A DNA stretch of 64,000 nt from Pseudomonas gessardii (GTDB taxonomy: Bacteria; Pseudomonadota; Gammaproteobacteria; Pseudomonadales; Pseudomonadaceae). The stretch is from contig NZ_MNPU01000027.1 of NCBI RefSeq assembly GCF_001983165.1, positions 1 to 64,000 on the forward strand. Direction: 5' to 3'. The position numbers were made by a program, and so were the translations under genes. Under the pieces are notes generated by a model. It did not search any database and had not been told where the DNA came from. It was given only the letters and a program-made list of their open reading frames with translations. Of the stretch, positions 44,319-52,065 are shown piece by piece. Every line of letters begins with the position of its first letter. Position 1 is the first letter of the stretch.

Positions 44319-45314
44319 TCAGCGCCAGATCCCTTTACCGCTCAGTCTGTCTCGATCATGTTCGCAGGCAAACGCCTGCAACGGCCCCTTCGGCACAATC
44401 CCTGTAGGATTGATCGTGCGGTGGCTGGCATAGTAATGCCCCTTGATATGGGCAAAATCCACAGTCTCGGCCACGCCCGGCCATTGATACAGCTCTCGTA
44501 GCCAATTCGACAGATTCGGATAGTCCGCAATCCGCCGTAGGTTGCATTTGAAGTGGCTGTAATACACCGCGTCAAACCGGATCAGGGTAGTGAACAAACG
44601 TACATCGGCTTCGGTCAGGTATTCGCCCGCCAGGTAGCGATGCTCGCTCAGGTGCTGTTCCAGGTGATCCAGTTCGGCAAACACCTCATCAAAGGCACTG
44701 TCGTACGCCTGCTGTGAAGTGGCAAAACCTGCGCGATACACGCCATTGTTCACGGCGGGATAGATCCGCCCGTTCAGCGCGTCGATGGTCGGGCGCAGCG
44801 CCTCAGGGTAGAAGTCCAGAGTGTTGCCGGTCAGCCCGTTGAACGCGCTGTTGAACATGCGGATGATCTCCGCCGATTCATTGCTGACGATGCGGTTCAG
44901 CTTCTTGTCCCACAGCACCGGCACCGTAACGCGCCCGGTGTAGTTGGCGGTGTCGGCGGTATAGCGCTGGTGCATGTAGGTAAAGTCGTCGAGCTTGTCA
45001 CCAGTAGCGCCATGGGCCTTGTCGAAGGTCCAGCCATTTTCCAGCATCAACCAACTGACCACCGACACGTCGATCAGGCTTTCCAGGCCCTTGAGCTTGC
45101 GCAGGATCAGGGTCCGGTGCGCCCACGGGCAGGCGAGGGAGACATACAAGTGGTAGCGGCCGGCTTCGGCCTTGAAGCCGCCATCACCACTCGGGCCAGG
45201 TTGGCCATCGGCCGTGACCCAGTTGCGGCGTTGCGCCTGCTCCCGTTGGAAGGTGCCATCTGCGCTACTTTCGTACCACTGGTCATGCCAGCGTCCTTCA
45301 ATCAACAAACCCAT
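44319..45314 (-). CDS. yqjG: Glutathionyl-hydroquinone reductase (Xi-class GST)
   Basis: 331 aa enzyme of the YqjG/EcfG group that removes glutathione from glutathionyl-hydroquinones. The catalytic Cys62 lies in LYVSLACPWAHRTLILRKLK, the hallmark CPWAHR motif of this class. The N-terminal RRNWVTADGQPG and VPVLWDKKLNRIVSNESAEI define the thioredoxin-like domain. RYLAGEYLTEADVRLFTTLI and FKCNLRRIADYPNLS define the helical C-terminal domain. It reads convergently with cysG and is preceded by a short promoter gap. Confidence 0.93.
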   Translation of the reverse strand: MGLLIEGRWHDQWYESSADGTFQREQAQRRNWVTADGQPGPSGDGGFKAEAGRYHLYVSLACPWAHRTLILRKLKGLESLIDVSVVSWLMLENGWTFDKAHGATGDKLDDFTYMHQRYTADTANYTGRVTVPVLWDKKLNRIVSNESAEIIRMFNSAFNGLTGNTLDFYPEALRPTIDALNGRIYPAVNNGVYRAGFATSQQAYDSAFDEVFAELDHLEQHLSEHRYLAGEYLTEADVRLFTTLIRFDAVYYSHFKCNLRRIADYPNLSNWLRELYQWPGVAETVDFAHIKGHYYASHRTINPTGIVPKGPLQAFACEHDRDRLSGKGIWR

Positions 45315-45402
45315 GACTGACTCCTTGGCGATTAAGCGTTGGCATGCAGTTTAATCGTCTGGATCCGAAGAAATAGCGCAAAGGCTCGGGGTTAATGATC
45401 GA

Positions 45403-46404
45403 TTAAATCGATTTATCCCGCGCGTCCCAATACTGTTGGGCCAGGGCGAAGGCCTGTTCCCGTGGATGCCCCAGGCCGCGCAGGGCCAGGGCCATGGTGG
45501 CGATCAGCGCCAGTTGCGGGTAGCTGTCTTGCACCGTACCGCGCCACAGAGCCTTCAAATGCTCAGGGTCGAGGCTGGCCGGCTTGACGTGGCGCTGGGC
45601 GGAGAGGGCCGGCCACTCCTCATCCCAGCTTGCGCCGCCGGTAGTGCCGTACAAGTGGCTGGTGGTGTCGGGATTGATCTCGATCTCGCCGCCATCGCCC
45701 TTGATCACAAGGGTGTTGTCACCCAGCAAGCCACTGGCATCGCGGTGTACACCCTGGTAGCCGGGGTGGAAGATGCTTTGCAGGCCGCAACGTGCACCCA
45801 GCGGGTTGAGGATGCGCGCCAGGGAATGGATCGGCGAGCGCAGGCCGAGGATGTTGCGCAGGTCAATCATGCGTTGCAACTGCGGGGCCCAGTCACCCAG
45901 TGGCATAAATGCCAGGTTGCCTTGCGCCAGGGCGGTCTCGACCTGCTGCCAGTTGCGGCACAGTGGGATCTGCAGCTCGCCCAGCAATTGTTCGGTGTAC
46001 AACCGACCGGCCGTGTGCGCGCCGCCGCCGTGCATGAAAATCCGCACGCCGTTCTGCGCCAGGCACTTGGCGGCCAGCAGGTACCACGGCAGGTGGCGTT
46101 TTTTCCCGGCATAGGTCGGCCAATCGACATCGACTTGCAATGAGGGCGGGTTGAGGCGCGCGCGCAGGGCCTCGGTGAAACCGGCGAGTTCCTCCGGGCT
46201 TTCTTCCTTATGGCGCAGCAGCATCAGGAACGCGCCGAGCTGGGAGTCCTCGACCTTGTCGTCGAGCAGCATGCCCATGGCTTCCCGGGCTTCTTCGCGC
46301 GTCAGGCTGCGGGCGCCGCGCTTGCCTTTGCCGAGGATCCGTACAAACGGCGCAAAGGGGTGTTCGGCGGGAGTTTCGGTGGTCAGCGGGGCAAAGTCGG
46401 TCAT
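45403..46404 (-). CDS. ybiB: Glycosyltransferase-fold protein YbiB (TrpD2 family)
   Basis: 333 aa protein of the anthranilate phosphoribosyltransferase-like fold. The helical N-terminal part (REEAREAMGMLLDDKVEDSQ, LGAFLMLLRHKEESPEELAG) and the phosphoribosyl-binding domain are recognisable. The glycine-rich site is IFMHGGGAHTAGRLYTEQLL instead of the usual TrpD GTGGD motif, so it should not act in tryptophan synthesis. E. coli YbiB binds nucleic acids. The frame can start at a TTG at 46410, but the ATG at 46404 overlaps the tusE stop as ATGA, so it is part of the tus operon. Confidence 0.88.
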   Translation of the reverse strand: MTDFAPLTTETPAEHPFAPFVRILGKGKRGARSLTREEAREAMGMLLDDKVEDSQLGAFLMLLRHKEESPEELAGFTEALRARLNPPSLQVDVDWPTYAGKKRHLPWYLLAAKCLAQNGVRIFMHGGGAHTAGRLYTEQLLGELQIPLCRNWQQVETALAQGNLAFMPLGDWAPQLQRMIDLRNILGLRSPIHSLARILNPLGARCGLQSIFHPGYQGVHRDASGLLGDNTLVIKGDGGEIEINPDTTSHLYGTTGGASWDEEWPALSAQRHVKPASLDPEHLKALWRGTVQDSYPQLALIATMALALRGLGHPREQAFALAQQYWDARDKSI

Positions 46405-46736
46405 AAGCAATTCGTCGGCCTGGGCAGGCCCGCCAGCTTGGCGGCTAGTTTGGCGGGAGTGCCTTTGAACAGTCGGTTGAGGTGCAGGCTGTTGCCCTTT
46501 TCCGGGCCCAGCTTCAGGGCGGTGTATTTGATCAGCGGGCGGGTGGCCGGGGACAACTGGAATTCCTGGTAAAAACCCCTGAGCAGCTCAAGGATTTCCC
46601 AGTGTTCGTCGGTCAGTTCCAGCGCTTCGGCGCTGGCCAGGGCGTCGGCCACCTCGGTCGACCAGGCATTCAGGTCAACCAGGTAGCCGTCCTTGTCCAG
46701 CTCAAGGGTGCGCGCGCCTACGGTCAGGGTGTTCAT
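46401..46736 (-). CDS. tusE: Sulfurtransferase TusE (DsrC family)
   Basis: Last carrier of the Tus relay, passing sulfur from TusBCD to MnmA; 111 aa. The family's conserved penultimate cysteine is visible in the C-terminal PTNCL. The body matches DsrC with DKDGYLVDLNAWSTEVADAL, LTDEHWEILELLRGFYQEFQ and ATRPLIKY. The ATG at 46736 overlaps the tusB stop by four bases; an upstream extension to 46808 lacks homology. Position after tusDCB is common in pseudomonads. Confidence 0.95.
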   Translation of the reverse strand: MNTLTVGARTLELDKDGYLVDLNAWSTEVADALASAEALELTDEHWEILELLRGFYQEFQLSPATRPLIKYTALKLGPEKGNSLHLNRLFKGTPAKLAAKLAGLPRPTNCL

Positions 46737-47026
46737 AGCCAGGTGTTGACCTTGTCGTGTTCGATCGACAACTGCACAAAACCTGGGTAGTCGACACGTT
46801 GAGCCCACTCCGGCAACGCCAGGCCACGGGCCTGGGCATCCTCAGCTAGCACGAAGACATTCAGGGCCTTGGCGTGCAAGGCCTGGAAGGGGGCGCTGCC
46901 GGCTTGCAGGGCATAGGTTGCATCGCCGCACAACAGGATCGCATCCTGCGCGCCACACAGGCGTAGGCAACTGCCCAGGCGGCTGTCGGTAAAAGGGGAG
47001 TGGGACAACATATGCAAGGTCGACAT
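46733..47026 (-). CDS. tusB: Sulfur relay protein TusB (DsrH family)
   Basis: 97 aa subunit of the TusBCD heterohexamer that moves sulfur from TusA to TusE. The N-terminal MSTLHMLSHSPFTDSRLGSC and the ending RVDYPGFVQLSIEHDKVNTW are typical of DsrH/TusB. Its start shares one base with the tusC stop (TGATG) and its stop overlaps tusE, showing tight translational coupling. Confidence 0.92.
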   Translation of the reverse strand: MSTLHMLSHSPFTDSRLGSCLRLCGAQDAILLCGDATYALQAGSAPFQALHAKALNVFVLAEDAQARGLALPEWAQRVDYPGFVQLSIEHDKVNTWL

Positions 47027-47376
47027 CAGAGGGTCATCACCTGATCGTAACGGTCAATCATCTGGGAAATCTGTGCGCTGCTCAGTGGCTGCGCACTATC
47101 AGGGGCGGTCAACCCGCGCTCGGCCAGGCTGTGGCTGCAGGCGAACACATCATCGATGCCAAACAGCGAGAGTGCCTGCAGGTTGGCCGTCACGTCCTTT
47201 TGCTGCACGGCCTTGGCATCCTGCGCAGTGGCCAGTTGAAATACCCCGTCATCGAGAAACAGCAGCCCAATCGGCAAGTCGAATGCGCCACCGGCCAGCA
47301 CCACATCCAGCGCTTCCCGTGCACTGGGGCCGGACCACGGCGCCTGACGGCTGATTACCAACAAGGATCTGGACAT
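47026..47376 (-). CDS. tusC: Sulfur relay protein TusC (DsrF family)
   Basis: 116 aa subunit of TusBCD. Conserved stretches are LLVISRQAPWSGPSAREALD at the start and FDLPIGLLFLDDGVFQLATA in the middle, matching DsrF. A longer start at 47391 exists, but GGAGG lies 8 bases from the ATG at 47376. The gap to tusD is a single base. Confidence 0.93.
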   Translation of the reverse strand: MSRSLLVISRQAPWSGPSAREALDVVLAGGAFDLPIGLLFLDDGVFQLATAQDAKAVQQKDVTANLQALSLFGIDDVFACSHSLAERGLTAPDSAQPLSSAQISQMIDRYDQVMTL

Positions 47377-47377
47377 T

Positions 47378-47770
47378 TTATGGCCCTCCAAAGCAGATCA
47401 GGCGGTCGGCGTCCTGGATGGCATCGTGCAACTGCCCAAGGCCCGACAGCGCCCACGGCGCATCCAGATTCACCGCACTGCGCTGGTAGCGCACGGCTTC
47501 CTCGGCATTCAGCACCCCGCGCCGTAACGCCGCCGCGATACAGACCACGCCATCAAGCTGATGCTCGCTGACGAAGGCGCGCCATTGTTGGGCGATATCC
47601 GGCTCATCCTGGGGCGTGACCACCGAGTTGGCGGCGCTGTAGACGCCATCCTGATAGAAAAACAGCCGCACAATCTCATGCCCGCCGGCCAGCGCCGCCT
47701 GGGCAAACTGCAGGGCGCGGCGCGAGGAGGGCGCATGGGCGGCGGAAAAAAGCGCAATCGCGAACTTCAT
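47378..47770 (-). CDS. tusD: Sulfurtransferase TusD (DsrE family)
   Basis: 130 aa catalytic subunit of TusBCD. The active cysteine that receives persulfide sulfur from TusA is Cys77 in LDGVVCIAAALRRGV (E. coli Cys78). The N-terminal MKFAIALFSAAHAPSSRRAL and VRLFFYQDGVYSAA are typical of DsrE. The ATG at 47770 is preferred to the in-frame start at 47788. It is the first gene of the tusDCBE-ybiB operon. Confidence 0.94.
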   Translation of the reverse strand: MKFAIALFSAAHAPSSRRALQFAQAALAGGHEIVRLFFYQDGVYSAANSVVTPQDEPDIAQQWRAFVSEHQLDGVVCIAAALRRGVLNAEEAVRYQRSAVNLDAPWALSGLGQLHDAIQDADRLICFGGP

Positions 47771-47818
47771 GGAACACTCTGTCGGCAAACCTTGGCCAAT
47801 GATAAAGCCGCAGGCAAC

Positions 47819-47845
47819 AAAAAGCCCGCCGAAGCGGGCTTTTTG
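47819..47845 (-). terminator. yccA terminator
   Basis: AAAAAGCCCGC and GCGGGCTTTTT around a four-base loop, 13 bases after the yccA stop on the minus strand. Confidence 0.9.
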
Positions 47846-47857
47846 ATCAGGCTGGGA

Positions 47858-48529
47858 TCAGTCGTCGCGGCTCATGATGCCGAAGATCTGCAACAGGCTG
47901 ACAAACAGGTTGTAGATCGATACATACAGGCTGATGGTCGCCATGATGTAGTTGCGCTCGCCGCCATGAATGATGGCGCTGGTCTGGAACAGAATGCAGA
48001 CCGAGGAAAACAGCACGAAACCGGCGCTGATCGCCAATTGCAGGCCGCTGATCTGGAAGAACATGCTCGCCAGCACCGCCGCCAGCAACACGAAGAAGCC
48101 AGCCGTGATGAAACCGCCGAGGAAGCTCATGTCCTTGCGGGTGATCAGCACATAGGCCGACAGGCCACCAAACACCAGGGCCGTCATGGCAAACGCCGAG
48201 CTGACCACTTCCGCGCCGCCCTGCATGCCCAGGTAACGGTTAAGGATAGGGCCCAGCAGGAACCCCATGAAACCGGTCAGGGCAAACGCCGACACCAGGC
48301 CCCAGGCCGAGTCGCGCAGCTTGTTGGTGAGGAAAAACAGGCCGTAGAAGCCGATCAATACCACGAAAATATTCGGGTAGCCGACACGCATCTGCTGCGC
48401 CACATACGCCATCACGCCGCTAAATGCGAGGGTGAGGGCGAGCAGGCCGTATGTATTGCGCAGGACGCGGCTAACCTCTAGCTGCTCAGCCTGCACGTTG
48501 CTATTAACTGCGTAATCCTGTTCGCGCAT
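47858..48529 (-). CDS. yccA: Bax inhibitor-1 family inner-membrane protein YccA
   Basis: 223 aa protein with seven hydrophobic segments of the BI-1/TMBIM family. E. coli YccA is a substrate and modulator of the FtsH protease. Recognisable parts are VLRNTYGLLALTLAFSGVMA, GPILNRYLGMQGGAEVVSSA and the C-terminal NYIMATISLYVSIYNLFVSL, followed by LQIFG with the pore-region acidic residues just beyond (SRDD). It has its own terminator and lies next to tRNA-Ser, as in P. aeruginosa. Confidence 0.94.
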   Translation of the reverse strand: MREQDYAVNSNVQAEQLEVSRVLRNTYGLLALTLAFSGVMAYVAQQMRVGYPNIFVVLIGFYGLFFLTNKLRDSAWGLVSAFALTGFMGFLLGPILNRYLGMQGGAEVVSSAFAMTALVFGGLSAYVLITRKDMSFLGGFITAGFFVLLAAVLASMFFQISGLQLAISAGFVLFSSVCILFQTSAIIHGGERNYIMATISLYVSIYNLFVSLLQIFGIMSRDD

Positions 48530-48606
48530 GGCGACACTCCTTCAGTTTTGAAACGTTCAGTCGCAAAGATCATAACAGACGCTCTGTAACAAGCTATGCA
48601 GAGAGT

Positions 48607-48634
48607 TTGACAGTGTGTTTCATTCGGGTATTAT
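48607..48634 (+). promoter_or_regulatory. Promoter of tRNA-Ser
   Basis: TTGACA (48607-48612), a 16-base spacer and TATTAT (48629-48634), followed by the GC-rich discriminator GGCGCCCGC typical of stable-RNA promoters under stringent control. A second TATAAT at 48662-48667 lacks a -35. Confidence 0.75.
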
Positions 48635-48681
48635 GGCGCCCGCTGAGGCAGGATAGGCTAGTATAATCCTGTGTTGCACAA

Positions 48682-48772
48682 GGGAAATTGGCAGAGTGGT
48701 TGAATGCACCGGTCTTGAAAACCGGCGAACGTTAATAGCGTTCCCAGGGTTCGAATCCCTGGTTTCCCGCCA
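48682..48772 (+). tRNA. serT: tRNA-Ser (anticodon UGA)
   Basis: 91-base class II tRNA with encoded CCA. The acceptor stem GGGAAAT pairs with GTTTCCC, with discriminator G. The anticodon loop CTTGAAA carries TGA at the centre, the long variable arm is GAACGTTAATAGCGTTC and the T arm contains GGTTCGAATCC. It reads UCA and related serine codons. A strong terminator follows. Confidence 0.97.
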
Positions 48773-48783
48773 AGATTCAAACA

Positions 48784-48810
48784 AAAGCCCCGCTTATGCG
48801 GGGCTTTTTT
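48784..48810 (+). terminator. tRNA-Ser terminator
   Basis: AAAAGCCCCGC-ttat-GCGGGGCTTTTTT, 12 bases after the CCA end. Confidence 0.93.
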
Positions 48811-49094
48811 GTTTCTGGGAGTTGGCTGGGGAGTGCCAGGGTTAGCGAGGCGTCCAGGTCGGCCGCGCTGGCGGTGGGTTTGTGTCGACAATTGTATTGG
48901 GGTTACAGTTTGATAGATGCTCAGTAAGCGACGGCTATGAGTTATCTCACTGATAATCGGTTGTCCTCGCGCGCATGACGCACGTCAGATCGAGCGGCGT
49001 CAGGTGCTCAGGCGGTTAGTTTTTATTGCCTGAGTGCAGCGATTGCTTAACTCCAGATTATTCGTCGATTAACTCAGATGGGGAGGTGCTGGAA

Positions 49095-49439
49095 GTGTTT
49101 AAGAGATACGGCGCGGTATTGTTGGCCTTGCTCATATCAACCCAGGCCGTGTCAGATGAGTTGCCACAAAGCCCGTTACTCCAGCGTTTTGGCGAGGCCA
49201 TCCATGAGCTGCCGAAACCCGCATCGCCACCAGAGGCGAAGCCGAAGCCCATCCCCCGAGAACTCCATATCGAGGGGCAAGAGGCGTTAAACCACCCAGG
49301 CACACCCGTTAGGCCGGAGTTTGAAAAAACCGGCAATCCAAGCATCGACAATATGCAGGCCCGCGATAGAGACATGTGCCGTAGGGTTCAAGCGGCGGCC
49401 TTATGGAAGGGAGAGAGTCTAGGCTTGGGTTGCGAATAG
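49095..49439 (+). CDS. Small exported Pro-rich protein of unknown function
   Basis: 114 aa when read from the GTG at 49095, which has GGAGG 8 bases upstream. The first about 20 residues (FKRYGAVLLALLISTQAVSD) form a signal peptide with probable cleavage after TQA. The mature part is short, proline-rich (ELPKPASPPEAKPKPIPREL) and has two cysteines near the end (DMCRRV and GLGCE). I do not recognise a family. The frame is open to 49026, but that extension would bury the signal peptide. It is the first gene downstream of tRNA-Ser, in a stretch with lower GC than the conserved operons. Confidence 0.6.
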   Translation: MFKRYGAVLLALLISTQAVSDELPQSPLLQRFGEAIHELPKPASPPEAKPKPIPRELHIEGQEALNHPGTPVRPEFEKTGNPSIDNMQARDRDMCRRVQAAALWKGESLGLGCE

Positions 49440-49572
49440 GAGGGCGACTTCTGGGGGCATGGCCGCGCGCCTGCGAACCGATGCCGGCGACCAAGCGCCG
49501 TGAGCGATGGCTTGACTCTAATGTTACTTCAGGGTTTTTAATCCTGAAACACATTTAATTGGAGATGCGCTC

Positions 49573-49830
49573 ATGAGTTTTTTTAAGCAGATATTAGGTG
49601 GGCACCACAATCGCGGGCATGGTGGTTCACACGGTGGACGCTACAAAGAACAAGGCGAAGGCCAGCCGATCGGCACACTTTGCCTCAGTTGCCGGACAAC
49701 TAATGCGGGTGGTGCGCGGTTTTGTCGACAGTGTGGTGAGTCATTGGTGTCGGCCAACTGCGGGCAGTGCAATACGGTGATGGCGACTGGGGCAAAATTC
49801 TGTTCTCAGTGTGGGAGTGCCCAAGGGTAA
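49573..49830 (+). CDS. Small double zinc-ribbon protein
   Basis: 85 aa with two zinc-ribbon knuckle pairs: CLSCRTTNAGGARFCRQCGE and NCGQCNTVMATGAKFCSQCG, each CxxC...CxxC. The N-terminal 30 residues are Gly/His-rich (GGHHNRGHGGSHGG), which may also bind metal. GGAG lies 8 bases before the ATG. Proteins of this type occur singly in pseudomonads; the partner and role are unknown. No neighbouring gene suggests a pathway. Confidence 0.82.
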   Translation: MSFFKQILGGHHNRGHGGSHGGRYKEQGEGQPIGTLCLSCRTTNAGGARFCRQCGESLVSANCGQCNTVMATGAKFCSQCGSAQG

Positions 49831-49980
49831 GCAGGGTGTGCTCCATCCACGGAGCCCCCATTACCTGGAGTTTTGAAAGGTAATCCCGTTGTAGATATGC
49901 GCCAGGGATGGCTCGCTCGGGTGCACAGCATTACCTCGGTTTTTTCCTTCGACATGATTGGGGTCAGTCATTTCGAGTGA

Positions 49981-50190
49981 TTACTCCGGTGTCATGAGGA
50001 CCGCCAAGGTTAACTTGATAAAATCTTCGTTCCGGTCGAGCGTGTGCAGAGCTCCCCGCACGTTTTCGGCGACGGCCGTACCGCCTTGTTGTTCAACCCA
50101 ATTCGTAAGCTCCATGACGGCTGCTTCAAGGACGAGTTGGTTTTCGTTGATTTTGGACAGCAGGGAAGGGAGCAGGTCAGAGTTCGGCAT
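49981..50190 (-). CDS. Small hypothetical protein
   Basis: 69 aa, predicted to be helical and acidic (MPNSDLLPSLLSKINENQLV, then MELTNWVEQQGGTAVAENVR). No domain is recognised. AGGA lies ten bases before the ATG at 50190, and a GTG at 50196 is an alternative. Amino-acid composition is normal for a soluble protein, which supports coding, but I have no homology to rely on. Confidence 0.5.
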   Translation of the reverse strand: MPNSDLLPSLLSKINENQLVLEAAVMELTNWVEQQGGTAVAENVRGALHTLDRNEDFIKLTLAVLMTPE

Positions 50191-50389
50191 TTGCACTTGA
50201 TCCTATGTTGAATTAGGCAGGCTCTCGATTCTGCCGAGCCAGTACGGCCCGCCTGCGCGATATCGCCCAAGTGGTGAATGGCGACAAACACACGAAGTAG
50301 TCGTCATAAGCACGATCTGAAACTAGTTGATGTACCAAGTAGAATGCAATCCTCTGCCCACATATTTTATACAAGGACGACTCTGGCCC

Positions 50390-50959
50390 ATGGCACGTCT
50401 AGGTTTGGTACTGACCCCCGGTTTTGCCGATTGGGAATATGCTTTTATCGCAGGCACCGCAGCACCGTTCTATGGCATCGACGTCCGCTTTTTCGCCCCG
50501 GCGCCGGGGTCGTTCTGCTCCCAGGGCGGGTTGGCTGTAACGGTGGAGGGCAGCTTGCAGCAATGCCAGGAGTGGAAACCAGACGTTGTCGTCGTCGTCG
50601 GGGGAATGGTCTGGGAGCGTGCAGATGCGCCGGATATGGCAGACTTTCTGCAAACCAGCCGTCTGGGTGGTGCAACCCTCGCGGGGATATGCGGCGGTAC
50701 ACTCGCACTGGCCAGGGCCGGCCTGCTCAATACAATTGCCCACACGTCCAACAGCGTTGATTTTCTGAAGCAGAACGCCGCCAATTATACGGGAGAGGCG
50801 CTTTATCAAGGCTGCCCAGGCGCGATGGTGGCCGACCGGATCATCAGTGCGCCTGGCCCTGCACCCGTGAGCTTCACCTGTGCCGTCTTCGAGGCTGCGG
50901 GGTTATCGTCAGAGACTGTTTTACAGTTCAAAACGATGTTGGCCGCTGAACATAAATGA
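50390..50959 (+). CDS. DJ-1/PfpI family protein
   Basis: 189 aa protein of the DJ-1/PfpI superfamily. The nucleophile elbow is ATLAGICGGTLALARAG with Cys101, and a Glu at position 16 (FADWEYAFIAG) occupies the place of the conserved acidic partner. VVVVVGGMVWERADAPDMAD forms the preceding strand. Members act as proteases, deglycases or glyoxalases or are redox sensors; which applies here is unknown. The ATG at 50390 starts MARLGLVLTPGF; the longer frame to 50327 is not needed. Confidence 0.88.
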   Translation: MARLGLVLTPGFADWEYAFIAGTAAPFYGIDVRFFAPAPGSFCSQGGLAVTVEGSLQQCQEWKPDVVVVVGGMVWERADAPDMADFLQTSRLGGATLAGICGGTLALARAGLLNTIAHTSNSVDFLKQNAANYTGEALYQGCPGAMVADRIISAPGPAPVSFTCAVFEAAGLSSETVLQFKTMLAAEHK

Positions 50960-51032
50960 CGGATGCCGCGAGTCGCACAGTGGTCATTTGGAGGTCAATG
51001 GCTTATTGCCCATGCCCCGCGCCGGACGGGTC

Positions 51033-51473
51033 TCAACCTCCATTTCTGCGCAGACGAGCCTTGCCGGCTTTTCTCTTCAGGCTCCCCGCCTGCACGGCAC
51101 TGAGGACTTTCTGGAAGTTCGCGCATTCAATATGCCGCGCAGCAGGGCACGCCGCAGCACGTCGCAGTCCATCGCGTATGGCGCTGAGCTGCTTGATGGT
51201 GCGGTCCAGTTCATCAGCCTTTTCGGCCAGCCGCTGGTGATCGATGGCCGGTTGGCCATCCGCGCCCAGCATGGCGGCGATATCGTCCAGGGAAAATGCC
51301 GCAGACTGGCCGAGCGTGATCAAGGACAGGCGCTCAAGCACATCCGCAGCAAATACCCGGCTCAGGCCACGGCGACCTATGGAGCGGATAAGGCCCTTTT
51401 CTTCGTAGTACCGCAGGGTTGAAGGCGGCAGGCCGCAGCGGCGTGCCACTTCACCGATACCCATCTCTTTCAT
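51033..51473 (-). CDS. MerR-family transcriptional regulator
   Basis: 146 aa. The winged helix MGIGEVARRCGLPPSTLRYY and EEKGLIRSIGRRGLSRVF is a clear MerR DNA-binding domain. A dimerisation helix follows (DELDRTIKQLSAIRDGLRRA), then a C-terminal cysteine/histidine cluster ACPAARHIECANFQ that could sense metal, thiol or redox state. GAGG is six bases before the ATG at 51473. It is divergent from a DUF2938 gene, and the 70-base gap between them contains a 19-base-spaced promoter with a dyad, the classic MerR operator arrangement. Confidence 0.92.
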   Translation of the reverse strand: MKEMGIGEVARRCGLPPSTLRYYEEKGLIRSIGRRGLSRVFAADVLERLSLITLGQSAAFSLDDIAAMLGADGQPAIDHQRLAEKADELDRTIKQLSAIRDGLRRAAACPAARHIECANFQKVLSAVQAGSLKRKAGKARLRRNGG

Positions 51474-51475
51474 GC

Positions 51476-51506
51476 TTGACCTCAAGGCGGCTTGAACTTG
51501 CAGACT
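51476..51506 (+). promoter_or_regulatory. MerR-type promoter/operator
   Basis: TTGACC (51476-51481), a 19-base spacer and CAGACT (51501-51506). The spacer contains the dyad TCAAG-GCGG-CTTGA. The long spacer and centred dyad are the hallmark of MerR-activated promoters. It should drive the DUF2938 gene and overlaps the leader of the merR gene. Confidence 0.7.
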
Positions 51507-51543
51507 GCCGGGATCAAACCGGCCGAAGGCAAGAGGAAATAAC

Positions 51544-52065
51544 ATGGAAACAACCGAGAGTGTACTGCGTATGGTGCTGGTTGGGCTGGGGGCCACGCTG
51601 ATCATGGACCTGTCCGCGTTGATGCAGGCACGGGTATTTGGCTTGGCATCCCTGGACTACAGGCTTGTCGGCCGTTGGCTGGGCCACATGCCCAAAGGGC
51701 AGTTTCGCCATGCCTCGATTGTGGCGGCGCCGCGTATCTGGAATGAAAGCCTGATGGGCTGGGTGTTCCATTACCTCACGGGCGGTGTCTTCGCGCTGGT
51801 GCTCCTGGGGTTCCAGGGGCCGGGCTGGCTCTGCAACCCAGCGCTGATGCCCGCGTTGCTGACGGGCTTGATCAGCGTGCTTGCACCTTTTTGTATCATG
51901 CAGCCCGCCTTTGGTTTCGGCTTCGCCGCCGCCAAGACGCCGGCACCGAACCGGGCCAGGCGCCGAAGCCTTATTGCACACCTCACGTTTGGCGTCGGGC
52001 TGTTTGTAGCGGGCTGGCTACTGATCCAACTCTTTCCCGCGCCGGTGTGCCTGGGGCAGGGATGA
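51544..52065 (+). CDS. DUF2938 membrane protein
   Basis: 173 aa with four hydrophobic segments: VLRMVLVGLGATLIMDLSAL, MGWVFHYLTGGVFALVLLGF, LTGLISVLAPFCIMQPAFGF and LTFGVGLFVAGWLLIQLF. The pattern LVGRWLGHMPKGQFRHASI after the first helix is typical of DUF2938. The function is unknown. It has a MerR-type promoter upstream, so its expression is probably triggered by the signal sensed by the adjacent regulator. Its last 48 bases overlap the end of the convergent DUF6434 gene. Confidence 0.88.
   Translation: METTESVLRMVLVGLGATLIMDLSALMQARVFGLASLDYRLVGRWLGHMPKGQFRHASIVAAPRIWNESLMGWVFHYLTGGVFALVLLGFQGPGWLCNPALMPALLTGLISVLAPFCIMQPAFGFGFAAAKTPAPNRARRRSLIAHLTFGVGLFVAGWLLIQLFPAPVCLGQG

Noticed and set aside
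48750..48772. tRNA-Ser 3' end as an att site
   Set aside because: No second copy of the tRNA end and no integrase were found in the window.
48658..48891. 77-residue open frame antisense to tRNA-Ser
   Set aside because: It reads through the complement of the tRNA and its terminator; such frames are common annotation artefacts.
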